From Neoceratodus forsteri (lineage: Eukaryota; Chordata; Ceratodontiformes; Ceratodontidae), in assembly GCA_016271365.2 (NCBI GenBank), contig CM028136.1, positions 464,750,001 to 464,814,000 on the forward strand: 64,000 nucleotides of DNA, in the 5' to 3' direction. Position numbers and translations under genes: made by a program. Shown one piece after another: positions 22,154 through 33,089 of the stretch (the stretch's first letter is position 1; every line of letters starts with the position of its first letter). The notes under the pieces are model-generated. The model was not told where the DNA came from, made no database searches, and saw only the letters and a program-made list of their open reading frames with translations.

Positions 22154-22189
<36 letters not shown>
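22154..22189. repeat. (CT)n microsatellite
   Basis: About 18 CT units. It produces artificial Leu-Ser and Arg-Glu runs in two reading frames that should not be taken as coding. Confidence 0.97.
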
Positions 22190-22191
<2 letters not shown>

Positions 22192-22196
22192 CAGCA

Positions 22197-22320
22197 AGCT
22201 GCCAGGTCTGAGGTTCAGGGGTGGTGTGGATGGTGCAGCATGGGGGAGTGTCTCAACTTTGTGCTTGTAGTGGTACTGCAGTCCCAGGGTAAAAGCCAAT
22301 GGCACTGTCATCCTGCAGCG
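22197..22320 (+). repeat. Dispersed repeat, copy of segment at 23,879
   Basis: GCTGCCAGGTCTGAGG onward, with GGTGGTGTGGATG-TGCAGCATG and GTAGTGGTACTG, matches 23,879-24,000 in the same orientation over about 120 bp. The second copy lies inside a TIR element (23,425-24,304), so this one is probably a fragment of a relative. Confidence 0.8.
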
Positions 22321-22515
22321 AGGCATCATGGTCCTCATTTGTTCTGCTACTTTGAGGAGCAGCTGGCTCCTCACACACAGTATAGTTGCTGCATGGAATA
22401 GTAGCTGGTTCTTCATGGAATGAGACAGATGCATCCAAAGCTGTATAGCTGTTGCATGAAGTAGTAACAGGTTCTTCATCAAGCAACACCAATGCAGCAG
22501 AAGTGGTCACATTCC
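22254..22515 (-). pseudogene. Possible decayed 3' exon, acidic/polar
   Basis: On the minus strand a pyrimidine-rich tract ending in CTTAG at about 22,516 is followed by an open frame of about 85 codons. It is rich in Glu, Pro, Ser and Thr (DEEPVTTSCNSY, SFHEEPATIPCSNY) and ends at a stop near 22,253. Two units of 63 bp (22,381 and 22,444) make up its middle. No family was recognised. It might be the last exon of an element-encoded or host-like gene together with the exon candidates at 24,935-25,003, 25,293-25,414 and 25,538-25,587, or a chance open frame. Confidence 0.3.
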
Positions 22516-22519
22516 TAAG

Positions 22520-22964
22520 AAAAAGAGAAAAAACAGAGAAGAAAACTGTTAAAGATTAACTGTATCATGAATAAGATTACATTCAAAGTATAGTTTCCTT
22601 CAGCCCACATTTTACAAATACACCAATACCAATGATCCTAGTGTAACCTGGACAACAAAGTTCCTGCAGCAAAATGAAACACCACTACTGAGGTACCATT
22701 GTTGTTTGTTTACAGAAGCATGCAACACAATATATGTATGACAGGGCTGAATAAGACCATGTCCTATTTGTTATGCAGAGAGAGAGAGTTAAAAGCAATG
22801 ATCTGTCTTGTCTTCTCCTGTTCTGACTCTTGCCTGTCTGATTGCACAATCAGATTTTCTTGTGGCACCTAGGAGTTGACCACTCTGGGGGTCCCACAGT
22901 TTCCCCATTTTCTCCCTTCCCTCACATGCTGTATCCATTCTTTTCTTCCTTTGTTTCCTGTGGA

Positions 22965-22998
<34 letters not shown>

Positions 22999-23420
22999 TC
23001 TTGTATGTGAAACTGGGATTTCTTGGTTTGCAAAGGCATATAATTATAATGTTGAAATGAATGCAGAAAACTGGTTAGGTTTCTATTAAAATTGTCAATC
23101 TGTAATACATGAGGTTAACCTCATGCTGTATTTTGACCTCCACAAGCTTGTTTGCAGAATTATTAACAGGAAACTAGCTCTGGGACAGGATGTCTTAATT
23201 GGCTGTACCTGTTCAGAAGACTAATGTTCTATTCTGGCTGGTCACAGGAAGATCAATGCAAAAAAAGTCTTGTTGCATTTTGTGAAAAACAGGAGATGAA
23301 ATGTACAAGAGCAGGATGCAGAAGTCCACAAGTGTGGAGCTCCATGGGTGGGTTATGCACCTGTGGTGTGTACTTCCTGCCCCTATGTGCACCAGGCAAT
23401 GGCATCTCATATAAGGCGAG
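22520..23420. other. Unassigned non-coding stretch with TA microsatellite
   Basis: Contains a (TA)n run at 22,969-22,995 and a GA tract near 22,780. No coding region was identified. Confidence 0.5.
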
Positions 23421-23424
23421 CAAT

Positions 23425-24304
23425 GGCCCCTATGCATGAAGGGGTGGAGTGGCTATGGACCACATATCTGTGACATGGAGCCACTCTGCACCAACTGCTC
23501 CCCTTGCACGGGATGCACTACTGGGGGTGCACAGTCTGTACACAGCCAAACCCCAGCCAAGCAGACAGCAACATGCCAGGGGTAGGTGGGGGACATGACA
23601 GCACTACACATCAGTCACTACCATGTGTAGTGCTATCCACAGGGGTGCAAAGGTCAAAGCAGGCTATGGCAAGGGGGACCCTGCCATAATGGCCCTATGT
23701 GACCATGGCCGCTCACCCACAGGGTCACCCCCCACACCACTGGTCCCGAGCTCCCTCCCTCCCTCCAATAGTAGGAGTACCCCCATCCCTGAAGCATGGT
23801 TCCCCCCCGCTTACATAAGCCCCGGCCCCGGTGAAGGCAGTGGGGAAGGTGAGCATTAGGCATTGCAGCCAGCAGCCCATGGCTGCCAGGTCTGGGGGTC
23901 AGGGGTGGTGTGGATGATGCAGCATGAGAGGGTGTCTCGACTTTGTGCCTGTAGTGGTACTGTAGTCCCGGGGTGAGTGCCCCCGTGTTCCGGTTGCAGG
24001 GGGATTCTGCTGACAGCAGCCAGCTGCACAGTGCACAGTGCCTAATTCATGATCCCAGTCCCATGCCATTGTATGTTTGGATCCACTCTGGGTCCCAGGC
24101 AGGCCTTTGGATTGGCTGCCCACATGGGACCACAACCCCACCCCTGTCTATCCCGCGTGTACCTCTGAGTTGGGGGGCAGGGCCACGGACAGGTGACTGG
24201 TGGTCATGAATGCAGCTTGTGCACACCTGTCCACAGGTGCAGAGCTCTGTGGGTGGGATATGCACCTCTGGGGTGTACTTCCCACCCCTATGTGAATAGG
24301 GGCC
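23425..24304. mobile_element. 880-bp TIR element with AAT target duplication
   Basis: Left end GGCCCCTATGCATGAAGGGG, and right end read inward GGCCCCTATTCACATAGGGG. AAT flanks both sides (23,422-23,424 and 24,305-24,307), as expected of a 3-bp target-site duplication. The interior is GC-rich and non-coding. A block just outside the left end (about 23,335-23,395) is repeated inside the right end (about 24,238-24,295) in direct orientation. No transposase, so non-autonomous; PIF/Harbinger-like by target size only. Confidence 0.65.
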
Positions 24305-24436
24305 AATGTTTGTTTGGGTTAGAGAGAGACAGAGCTTGAGATTTTAGAGAGACACTCAGAGGAAGGATTTTTGTTTGTACTGTCTTTGTGAAGAGTGGTA
24401 TGCCAACTGCACAATGAAACATGCATGGCAAAATCC

Positions 24437-24479
24437 TTCACAGTGGCAATCTCAACAGGTTTCGAGATTGTCACTGTGA
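24437..24479. repeat. Hairpin, 16-bp arms
   Basis: TCACAGTGGCAATCTC and its near-exact reverse complement GAGATTGTCACTGTGA are separated by about 10 bases. It lies in a stretch that also holds two GGCAAAATTTTGCC palindromes. Confidence 0.85.
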
Positions 24480-24488
24480 GGGAATCGA

Positions 24489-24504
24489 GGGCAAAATTTT
24501 GCCC
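24489..24504. repeat. 16-bp perfect palindrome
   Basis: GGGCAAAATTTTGCCC is its own reverse complement. It shares a 14-bp core with the 24-bp palindrome 135 bp downstream. Confidence 0.9.
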
Positions 24505-24623
24505 TTTCTCCATGTTTGGCCCCCCCCCACTTCAACATAAGTCCAACTCTGAGTTAGTAATCAAAAGGAGGAGAAGGGAGGCTTGGGGGGGGCACAGCCC
24601 CCCAGTGAAAAACAAACAATGTC

Positions 24624-24647
24624 TGACAGGCAAAATTTTGCCTGTCA
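24624..24647. repeat. 24-bp perfect palindrome
   Basis: A TGACAGG arm, the core CAAAATTTTG and the complementary arm CCTGTCA make a perfect two-fold symmetric site. Such symmetry suits binding by a dimeric protein or transposon end structure, but no partner is known. With the matching core at 24,489-24,504 it may be part of a foldback element of about 24,330-24,720. Confidence 0.9.
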
Positions 24648-24719
24648 ACATTGGGGATCTTGCCCTGCTGAACTTCAACAGCAGTGTTGTTGATTCGGCA
24701 TGGTAAAACCGTACATCTT

Positions 24720-25280
24720 TATTTTTGTATTTTATTGTTATTGATAACAAAACACTACTTGCAAATTTTATAACTTCTGGTTTGCCTATGCTTCCTGACC
24801 AATGCCTCTATGACAATATGTAACACTAAGTTTTTAACAGTTCAATCGTTTTTCAGTTATGAACTTAGTCAAGAGGAAATAACAGCAAAAAATAAATAAA
24901 TAACTTTAGAAAAACAAGGTTCTATGCTTACCAAATCATGGATGGTTCCTCACAAAGGTCTTGCAGCACAACAGGAGCACGTTTCTCACCAACATGCTTA
25001 AAATGAAAACAGTGCTGTTAGAAATCAACTGTTATCAAGAATATATACAAAGCACAATTTGCAGTTTATATTTACCAGTTTAATACACCATTACCTTTCA
25101 CCCTTAGTCACAAACAGTTTTACAGATTATTACACAAAACTACTTTTTTTACATAAAAAGAGAATAAAATGCTCCTAGTATATATTGGGCAATACATTTC
25201 CTACAATACAAAACAAAACAAAAACACGGTTGCAGAAGAACTACAGTTAAACTATGTGTAAGCATGTATCAAGAAGATAC
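24720..25280. other. AT-rich stretch with a possible small exon
   Basis: Mostly AT-rich and non-coding. On the minus strand 25,003 down to about 24,935 has a pyrimidine-rich tract ending in TTTTAAG, an open segment reading HVGEKRAPVVLQDLCEEPSM, and a GTAAGC donor. It is too short to identify. Confidence 0.3.
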
Positions 25281-25292
25281 AATTTTCACTTA

Positions 25293-25414
25293 GTGACTGA
25301 GGACAGAGGCCATAACTTTAAACAGTTTTTGTGTCTCTTCCTGCCTGGCACATTATGCTTTCCTCTGCTGGGTGCCAGACAGCTGACTTTAGTACAGTAA
25401 GAACTCCATCCTGA
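25293..25414 (-). pseudogene. Possible small exon
   Basis: Minus strand: TTTCTTGCTCAG is a good acceptor sequence, followed by an open frame with a basic stretch (SRGKHNVPGRKRHKN) that stops near 25,289. No family recognised. It is listed because three exon-like segments with good splice signals lie in order on this strand. Confidence 0.25.
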
Positions 25415-25537
25415 GCAAGAAAGACATAAAATAATTACAAATATTGCCAGTTGAAAATTAATGAACACAAAAGATTAATGCCCCTAAAAAAATGAGTGTC
25501 CATAAAAATATATCCTAACTTACATCTGCAACTTACA

Positions 25538-25587
25538 TTTTTTGGGCCAAACAAGGAAATGACCTGGTGCATCACACACAGCAGAAC
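25538..25587 (-). pseudogene. Possible 50-bp exon with strong splice signals
   Basis: Minus strand: CCTTTTTTGTTCCAG acceptor, a 50-bp segment, then GTAAGTTG donor. Any frame is too short to name. It may be part of an old transposon gene or a chance match. Confidence 0.25.
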
Positions 25588-25717
25588 TGGAACAAAAAAG
25601 GTAGATTTAAGATGGTGCACTATAGAATGACATTCAATTTAAAATGTAATTATGGGGTGTATTGCTCTATAAAAGATATGACATTTGAGTGTAATTGTGT
25701 CAAATATTAAATATGTA

Positions 25718-26168
25718 GGGCAGTATTTTCCAAACATGGCACAGGGCTTGCATCCAGCCCTGTGCCACAACACTTTGGTTCTGGCAGTATGCCAAACCTT
25801 CCCCTGCAACTGTGCCTGATTTTACAATCTCAGGCACAGTTGTGACAGTTTTCACAAATTACGGCAGCTTGCGCCAGCTATTTGGTGCAATCTCCATAGA
25901 ACAGACCCCCTGGATTGCCTCAAGTTAGACCCCAAAAAGTTGGTCTAACTTGCGGTAATTCCAGCACAGGATAGAAAATCCTGTTAGATCACTGCAAGCC
26001 CCCTGCACCTTATGGTCAGCACTCCGGAGCTTGCGGTGATCTAAGGCATTTAAAAATCTGATATTTTCCTCACAGGCATCAGTAGAAGTGTGATGTACTT
26101 GATTTAGGTGCAATGGTCAAGAAGGAGACACAGTGCCATTTAGTACCTTCTGGATGCAATTTTATGCC
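25718..26168. mobile_element. Possible TIR element, about 450 bp
   Basis: Starts GGGCAGTATTTTCC and ends GCAATTTTATGCC, weakly inverted. A central block resembling TTAGACC-CAAAAAGTTGGTCTA also occurs in the element at 39,457-39,751 (TTAGACCACAAAAGTTAGTC), which supports a family link. Ends and target duplication are not certain. Confidence 0.4.
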
Positions 26169-27840
26169 TATAATTTGACCAACTTTGCATAGTATAACTT
26201 ACTTGGGTGCTACTGAGTCCTCAGCTTTCTGTACAAACAAATTTTCATGTTTTGAAAAAAAGGTCATGAATTGCAATATGAAATATGTCACACTTGTACC
26301 TGGAATGATTGCCCCCATCCCCCTTGCATCCCAAAAGCTGCAGGGGCATTGTTTCAGTAAGCTTTCAGCACAGAGATATCCACCCTTCCCCTTAGCTGGA
26401 ATGACTGCCTCATCCTGTCTGTTTTATTTCAAACAGTGCCCGCAGATGAGGACTTTGACATAGTAGTGGCATTGTTTTTCACCAATGCTTCTCTGAGCCT
26501 TACAGTGAGACCATCTCACAGGCCCAACACAGATCACCACCACCCAAACTGGTTTGTCACAATATACTTCCTCCCTTGTTTATGATAGGGCAGAATTGTA
26601 CTGAAGCCAGGCTTTCAACACATAGTTTTGGTGATGGTTTCTGGTAGGGCTTTCAGTACACACACACACATATGCACTTCTGGTACTAGGCTTTCAGCAT
26701 GTGATTTGTGGCTCCTAATATAGACTAGCACAACCCTTACAGCACAGACCTCCCCCAAGTTTCAGCACAGAGATCTCCCACCACTGTGTTTCAGTACAGC
26801 ACACAAGAAATGAAAGGTTAAGGAGGGAGCCACTGGACCATCAGGAATTAGACAAGGATAGTGGAAAACCTCAGAGGGACATTGGCCTGGATGCAGGCTT
26901 TAGAGTACAGAGTTGGTGAGTGAATACTACAGAGGTAGCACCACATACCAGGGCATTGTGCTTGGCAGAGCACCATGTGACTGGGGCAATACCATGCACA
27001 GGCCTCTGTGTTTTTTGAATTTCAGGTGTAAGCAGTTGAACAACTTGCAACAATGGAGGTATAGCACAGTGAGGTGCCTGTTTTCACTGAGATTTTTGCC
27101 TTCACACTTTCAGTCTCTGAATTTATTAGATACACATAAAAACAAACCACAAAATCACCACAGTTCTGCCAAAGATTCATTCCATGCTGAAATCAGAATT
27201 GAATAATGTAACTGTTGCCATGCTAAAAATGCAACATGTGTCTGAAAACACAAAAACTAATGTTAATGAATTTTCCAAGCTAAGCTCTTAGAAATGAATT
27301 ATGCTAATTGGAAAACACGGGTTCTTGCAATGAATATATTTTTATATTTGCAGTTTCATATTTCTAGTCACAATGCAAACTTCCTTTCCTGCAGTAACTA
27401 CACCAAACCTTCTAGTAAATGTGAAAAAAATAGATGTACAACAACTTTGTGCAACTATCTACTGCACATAAAATAATCTAGAGTTTCTATACATTTCAGT
27501 AAATGCTATCTCAAGTGAGACATGTATGAGTCACCCATTGTGGTTAAAACTACAACTAAAACTGCAGAGCTATAAATTTGTCAATACAGCCCTACGGCCC
27601 ATGAGGGAGCAGCCCAGCAGAGATGAGGGTAAGACTACTATACATGGAGAATGAGACTGTGAATGTGTATGGGGGAGTAATCGTATGATATCCAAAGACT
27701 GGGAACAACTACAAGCACATCTGTCTGAATTAAAATGCAGTACACCTGAGTTTAAAAGTAACATTCTTAATATACTTTTCTTGAGCTCCCCGCCATCTTA
27801 AATTTTTTTTTTTTTTACAATTTTTTGGCCAGGAAAGATA
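26169..27840. other. Unassigned non-coding stretch
   Basis: No element recognised. A degenerate phrase (GCTTTCAGCACAGAGAT-TC) recurs near 26,360 and 26,755, suggesting an old tandem repeat. A short CA run lies at about 26,657. Confidence 0.4.
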
Positions 27841-27849
27841 AACTAAACT

Positions 27850-28006
27850 GAGGCTTGTTTCCAAGTGTGTTTTGGGAGCACAAGGAAGTTAAGTGACTTG
27901 TTCATGGTCACACAGTACACAAGTGATGGCTATAGGATTCAAACCCAGTTCTCCAGGTTTGCAGCTCAGCACTCTTAATCATTATGCTACACTGCCTCTC
28001 TTCTGG
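27850..28006 (-). mobile_element. MIR-like CORE-SINE
   Basis: The reverse complement starts with a tRNA-like head: GAGAGGCAGTGTAGCATAAT with the A-box, and a B-box GGGTTTGAATCC near 27,945. It continues into GTGTGACCATGAACAAGTCA and CTTAACTTCC, and reaches GCCTCAGTTTAG. This order is that of MIR/CORE-SINE elements, ancient tRNA-derived SINEs of vertebrates whose tails are mobilised by L2-type LINEs, which are present here. About 155 bp remain. Confidence 0.85.
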
Positions 28007-28065
28007 GGCAGCTGGAGGGTCTTAAGGTCTGGCAAAACCTGAAAAAGTTACTTAGGTTGGGACTA

Positions 28066-29243
28066 CAAACAGCTACCATCTAAGGTTTGAGTCTGCCCTG
28101 ATTCACAAACGTGTCTTGTGTGTAAGCCATTCTACTGTACCTTGCTAAATAAGTGAACAAGAGCAAGAGAGCTAGTTTTTTATGTGTGTAACCTACTGTT
28201 CAAAACATTTTTTTATTTCTGTAGAACTAGTTCCCCATAGTATTTCTGTAGTATTCTGTATCATATACAGTATGTCAATACCTTGAAGTAAAAATATTAT
28301 TTTTTATATACTTCATGTTCTGTGACAGAGTCCCTTGAGGTACATCTCACTGATTTATAACTGACAAAAAACTGTGTTTACATCTCTGAAGACAAGGCTA
28401 AAGTTACTATAATATTGTTTCTAAAGTAATGTGTTTTCAGCTATGACAGAGAGGGGTGGGTTGTTTGCCCTTAAGCAAAGAATACTGTACTATGAGAAAA
28501 GCAGTTCTGAAGGGATTCAGGCCTTGAGATACCCCAAAAGAGTATCTATGCTGAGTGTTGGCAGCTACTGAGGACCCTTGCAGGCATCTGAAGGGTTCAA
28601 CAACACTGGTAACACTGGCAGGCTGAGTATGGGAGAGACTAGTTTGCCACAAACTGTAGCAGTTTGTGATAAACTAGCCTTTTCCAGACTCAGCCTGCAA
28701 GTGTTACCTGCATTCTCAAACCCTTCAGACGCCTGCAAGGATCCTGACTAGCTGCCACCACTCAGCATAGACACTCTCATAGGGTATCCCTGAGTCTGAA
28801 TCCCTCCAGAGCCACTGCTTTCATAGTACAGAACTCCTTGCTCAAAGGCAGACTCCCCACTACTCTGTCACAGCTAAGAACTCCTCACTTTAGAAACAAA
28901 GTACGGTAACAGTAGCTTTCTCTTCAGAGGCAGAAGTACAGTTGTTTTGTCAGTTATCAGTTAGCTGTACCTCAAAGGACTCAGTCACAAAAACATGAAG
29001 TATATAAAAATAATGTTTTAATACTTCAAGGTATTTACACATAAGATACAGGATACTACAGAAAGACTATGGGGAACAGTAATTCTACAGAAATAAAAAG
29101 ATAATTGTTTTAAACAGTAGGTTACACAGAAAAATATCTCTCTCTCTCTCCTCTCTTATTTAGTAAAGTAGAATGGCTTACCTCACAAGACACCTTGGTA
29201 AATCAGGGTAGACTTGAACATTAGATGGCACAGTAGCTGATTT
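28066..29243. repeat. 1.18-kb palindrome (long inverted repeat)
   Basis: The centre is at about 28,665, where CCACAAACTG and CAGTTTGTGATA face each other. Matching inverted blocks extend outward over the whole length: CAGCCTGC, CTTCAGA-GCCTGCA, the stretch with CTGTGACAGAG/CTCTGTCACAG, an ATACTTCATGTT/AACATGAAGTAT block, and finally TAAGCCATTCTAC/GTAGAATGGCTTAC and GTCTGCCCTGATT/AATCAGGGTAGAC. Each arm is about 580 bp and differs by small indels and substitutions. No coding sequence. A foldback DNA element or an inverted duplication. Confidence 0.85.
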
Positions 29244-29373
29244 ACCTTTAAAAGTAAAACATCAGAATGACATACTGTACATTCAAATATCTAAATCATA
29301 CTAGCATGGTGATCTGTAGTAAAATGTTCTATGAGCTGATGATCTCAAGGATAATCATGATACATTGTAACAC

Positions 29374-29444
29374 AAACAATCTCCATGCCAACTCCTAAAA
29401 GTTTCAGGTGACCCAAAACTTCCAGGAGTTGGCATTGAGATTGT
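29374..29444. repeat. 71-bp hairpin
   Basis: ACAATCTCCATGCCAACTCC pairs with its reverse complement around a loop that has a second stem (AAAGTTT/AAAACTT). A compact hairpin, possibly a MITE core. Confidence 0.8.
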
Positions 29445-30039
29445 GATTTCAGAATTGCAGTGTGTCAGAATGATAGGCGAGAGGGGTACCAAAGGAGCAG
29501 GGTAAGCATGTAAATTTTAAGCAGCCCACCAAGGTGACATTGTGGAGGACAAATTGCCAACCCGTTATCTGATTTTGACTTACCTTGAGTCATAAATGCA
29601 ATCAGGACAGCAAACGAAGAAAATAGAAGTTAGTAAGGGATTTTACTCTTGTCTTGCTGTACTAATCTGCCACACAAACAACCACACTGCTGTGTATTGT
29701 GTAGCCACACACCAATCTATGCTGTGGACACCACAGACAGTTTCTTCTCTGCCCTGAAAAGCACTGTGCAGCTGATTCTCCAAGTCCACTAGTCCAACAC
29801 TGGGTCAAGGTCAAAAGATTACCACAGCTGGTGTTGGTACTGCTGCTCCTGAGTTGATTGCTGGTCCATCCATGTCCACTGAAACAAATTAAGGAACCGT
29901 GAGTCAAACAACCTCCCTTTTTATTGCCACTGTGATGCCAGGTTTAAACAGCCCTTGGCTCCACCCACACCCCCTGACCAAAGGCAATGGTGAGACATTG
30001 TTTTTCTCAGTCACCTGTCATGCCCCAGTGCTACAACAA
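29445..30039. other. Unassigned non-coding stretch
   Basis: No element or gene was recognised. A minus-strand open frame of 81 codons (29,662-29,907) has no domain features. Confidence 0.3.
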
Positions 30040-30515
30040 TCACCCACTATCCCCACATCCTTGTGTAGGTAGCATCAGAAATAAGGGATCAGGGTCCAGT
30101 GTAGCTGCAAGTAGTAAGCAAACAAAGAGGCAGGCTATGTGGATGCTGGAGAAAACTTTAAAATGATACTCCATTTGAACATTTGCATGCAGTAGCTTAC
30201 ATTGTGTATGCCTGCCAATGCCAGCGGTGTGGTTCATCAGAGGGTCAATGGTGGTACAATGGGGGTACAGGGGATTCAGACAGCTGCTGCAGAGCTGGAG
30301 GCTGCTGCTGCTGCATGGCTGGGAAACTGGGAGCTGTTGCTGCATTGGGGGTTGACACTGCTGCACTGTGATCTGCTGTTTGTTGTGGGGAAGCTGGTGC
30401 ATCTCCTTTCCCACTACCCTTACCTCCTGTATTCAGACCTGACACTGTCTGGCACAGGTGTATGCCTCCACCATGGGTCCAGACACAACCCCACCTAAAC
30501 TTCATCACAAATATA
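30040..30515 (-). pseudogene. Possible decayed exon, Gln/Pro-rich
   Basis: On the minus strand a long pyrimidine tract (the CT microsatellite) and TGAAG precede an open segment. It includes GGKGSGKGDAPASPQQTADH and a Gln-rich PAMQQQQPPALQQL run (about 30,270-30,440). Compositional bias and the (CAG)-like DNA make function doubtful. No family recognised. Confidence 0.2.
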
Positions 30516-30526
30516 AACAAAAAAGT

Positions 30527-30533
30527 GAGACAG

Positions 30534-30564
<31 letters not shown>
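30527..30564. repeat. (GA)n microsatellite
   Basis: About 17 GA units with one CG interruption at the left end. Simple repeat. Confidence 0.95.
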
Positions 30565-30567
<3 letters not shown>

Positions 30568-30569
30568 CA

Positions 30570-31195
30570 GAAACAAATGGAAATAAGGGAAATAGAACTC
30601 TATGACAAAGGGTTATAACTAATAAACTATAGACAAAATGTAGAAGAAACACAAACTTAATTAATCCTAAGAACACAAAGTATTAAATAAGAATGAAACA
30701 TAATTTAAAAAACTGTTAATGTAATGAAATGTGTCACATTATCCAACAATTGTCTGCTGAAAAAGCTTGTCAGGCTCCCATCTCCTCCACTGACTAACAC
30801 TGCAAAACCAAAAGTGAAGCAGATTGACTATATAGAGATGTACCATGTGACCTGCTGAAACTCTATCATGTGACCTTGAGGTATTGTTGTTGACCATTGG
30901 CCTAATTCTGAGAAACTTCGCCCAAATGCACCCTAAAGGTGAAGTTACAGGCAAAGTAGCCTGGCAAAGTTAATAAAGGAGAATTTCCTAAGAAATTACA
31001 AAAAGTTATGAACTGATCCACAAAGGTGAATTTGGTAACTTCATCCGAAATCCACCTGTGAATTAAAACTTTGCAACATCTATATTGTTGTTAGGATGAG
31101 TGTGAGACTTTTTGTTTGCATGGATTCAAGCTTAGTCCTCCACACCACCAGTCCTGAAATGATCATCTTCTGTTGCTGTAACACAGTTTAACAAT
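30570..31195. other. Unassigned non-coding stretch
   Basis: Between about 30,900 and 31,110 it contains CAAAGTT and GAATTTGGTAACTT phrases like those near 290-390. This may be a shared dispersed repeat. Nothing coding. Confidence 0.35.
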
Positions 31196-31199
31196 TTCA

Positions 31200-32080
31200 G
31201 AACCTCCACCAACCTCCCTTTTTTGAAGTGGGAGGAAGGAGAGTAAGAACAAATAACATGGGGCCAGAAAGAGGTTCCAGAGGGGAAGAGTTGTGAATGG
31301 CAGTGACAGCTGAAAGGTCAGAGAATTTAACATTGAAAGCATTGACAATTGTGAAGTGGTTCTTGCAGTTCACACCATCAATGGCAACATTGGAGAGGGA
31401 ACATGATTTTTTCATATACATAAGACCATTTATATTGTTCCCAAATTTACAGACTCACCATCAGAAACAGCAAATTGCTCTTTTCAGAAGGAGCTCTTTT
31501 TAGCTCTGACACCAGCTTTATACACATTGCACCATTTCCTGTATTCAAGCCAATCAGACCACAGCCCTGTTTTTTAAACTGTTTCCAGAATGTATTCCTT
31601 GTTCTCATCTGGGCATACAAATTACCATCAGTCTGCTTGGTGCCTGAGTCCCATATGCTTTGTTTGGTAACTGAGTCATGCTTATTTTGTTAACCAGTGA
31701 AAATATCCAGAAAGAATTCAAGGGCAGCATTTGAACAGGACTGGTAGTAGAGATAAGATCAATCAGTGTGAGTAAAATCAGGAGTGAAATTATCAGTTTG
31801 TTATCTAGAGAAATCCCCAAAACAAATCAATCTAGTGATCACTGATGGCATCTGGAAGGGTATCACCCATTACTATATAATCATCTCTGTTAGTAAGGAT
31901 CCATTCTACTAAGGAGTGTTTTGAGCCCACCAGAGGAGTGCTTTGTGGGGTCAGAAAAGAGTTGGAAGAGGTTAACCTTTTTTATCAAAGCATCAAAAGA
32001 TTTGGAAATTACTCCAGACCGGTAGCCAGTGATGATAGCAATAATAAATGAGTGACTGTAGAAACAGAGACTCATTTATA
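31200..32080 (-). mobile_element. L2/CR1-group LINE fragment, endonuclease to linker
   Basis: Minus-strand frames give an endonuclease C-terminus: FDALIKKVNLFQLFSDPTKHSS in one frame, then WILTNRDDY and DAISDH in another (31,830-31,990). The linker follows: RTRNTFWKQFKKQ at about 31,585 and DGVNCKNHFTIVNAFN at about 31,350. This order is that of L2-type pol. Both catalytic parts beyond these are missing: the 5' side stops where the L1 begins, and the RT side stops near 31,200. It is interrupted by frameshifts and is clearly old. Confidence 0.6.
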
Positions 32081-32212
32081 GCACTATCATGAAGGGCTAC
32101 CCTGCTAGGGTAGTGACCATATAGCGAGCAGTAACTGGACGGGAAGGGGTAGGGAGGCTGATTTGTGTACCTGAACACTGCCAGAGAACCCTGCAAGGAT
32201 TTCAAGAGCAGA

Positions 32213-33089
32213 TGGATGCAGAAATGAGAAAATCCCCACCAAAACACACCCAGCCGGCGTCCCCGGCTAAGGCCTTGCCGAAAAAGCCAGAACTTCTCCG
32301 CATGCAGGAGGCCTAGAAAGTGAAAGCTGTAATCCAGAAAAGGAGCCCCTGACGCTGGCACAATTTCTGGCAGAATTTAAGCCTTTTCGTACTGAGTTGT
32401 GCTCGGTGACCGAAGAACTGAAAGCAGTGACACAGGCTCTGGAGGATTTATCTCGCCGAACGGGAGATACAGAAGTTAAAGTTACCTCACTGGAGAAACG
32501 GATAGCTAAACAAGAGCCTGAGCTAATTCAACTGAAGCAGAAAATTAATAAAATGGAACTGAAAATTGAGGATCTGGAGAGAAGAAGCAGGCGGAATAAC
32601 ATGATTATAATCGGTCTCCCTGAAAAGGAAGAGGAACCCGACGCAATCGCATTTACCCAAAAATTCCTCCATCGGATTGCTGGCCCCACGCCCTTCAGTG
32701 ACAACTACACAATAGAGAGGGCCCACCGGGCATTAAGGGCTATGCCTCCTGCCGGCTCTCCACCTTGTACATTGATATTCCGTTTACTAAACTTCCAAGA
32801 GAGGCAGTATGTTTTAACGAAAGTTAAAGAACTCAAAGAAATAAGGTGGGAGGGTACCTTGCTGAGAATTGCCCAGGATCTCCCACTATCTGTGCGCCTA
32901 AGGAGAAGTGAGTACCATCAAGTTGTAACTAAGTTGATAGCCGCGAGGCATTCGCTTTCAGAATGGGGTACCCAGCGCTGGTTGCAGGTGGCTCTGTCCG
33001 CCAGTGGTCCAGCTTTGAAAATGCCCAGTCAGCGGCAAAAGGGTTGCAGGAAGCCCTTCCAGACTTGTTTAAACAAAAGTGAGGACTGA
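32213..33089 (+). pseudogene. L1 ORF1 (RNA-binding chaperone), frameshifted
   Basis: ORF1p coats the L1 RNA as a trimer. A plausible ATG is at 32,213, and that frame meets a stop at 32,315; a shift near 32,305 joins the main frame, open from 32,304 to 33,089. In it are a coiled coil (about 32,400-32,590, heptad-like LEKRIAKQEPELIQLKQKI), the RRM start (NNMIIIGLPE, 32,595), RAHRAL, the FRLLNFQERQYVL strand, and the C-terminal domain (LLRIAQDLPLSVRLRR). A second shift near 33,010 diverts the end; the original frame would read ENAQSAAKGLQEALPDLF. The length of about 290 residues is normal for L1 ORF1p. Confidence 0.85.

Noticed and set aside
30514..30676. Signal-peptide-like frame with Leu-Ser repeats on the minus strand
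   Set aside because: The repeats come from a GA/CT microsatellite, so the frame is not evidence of a protein.
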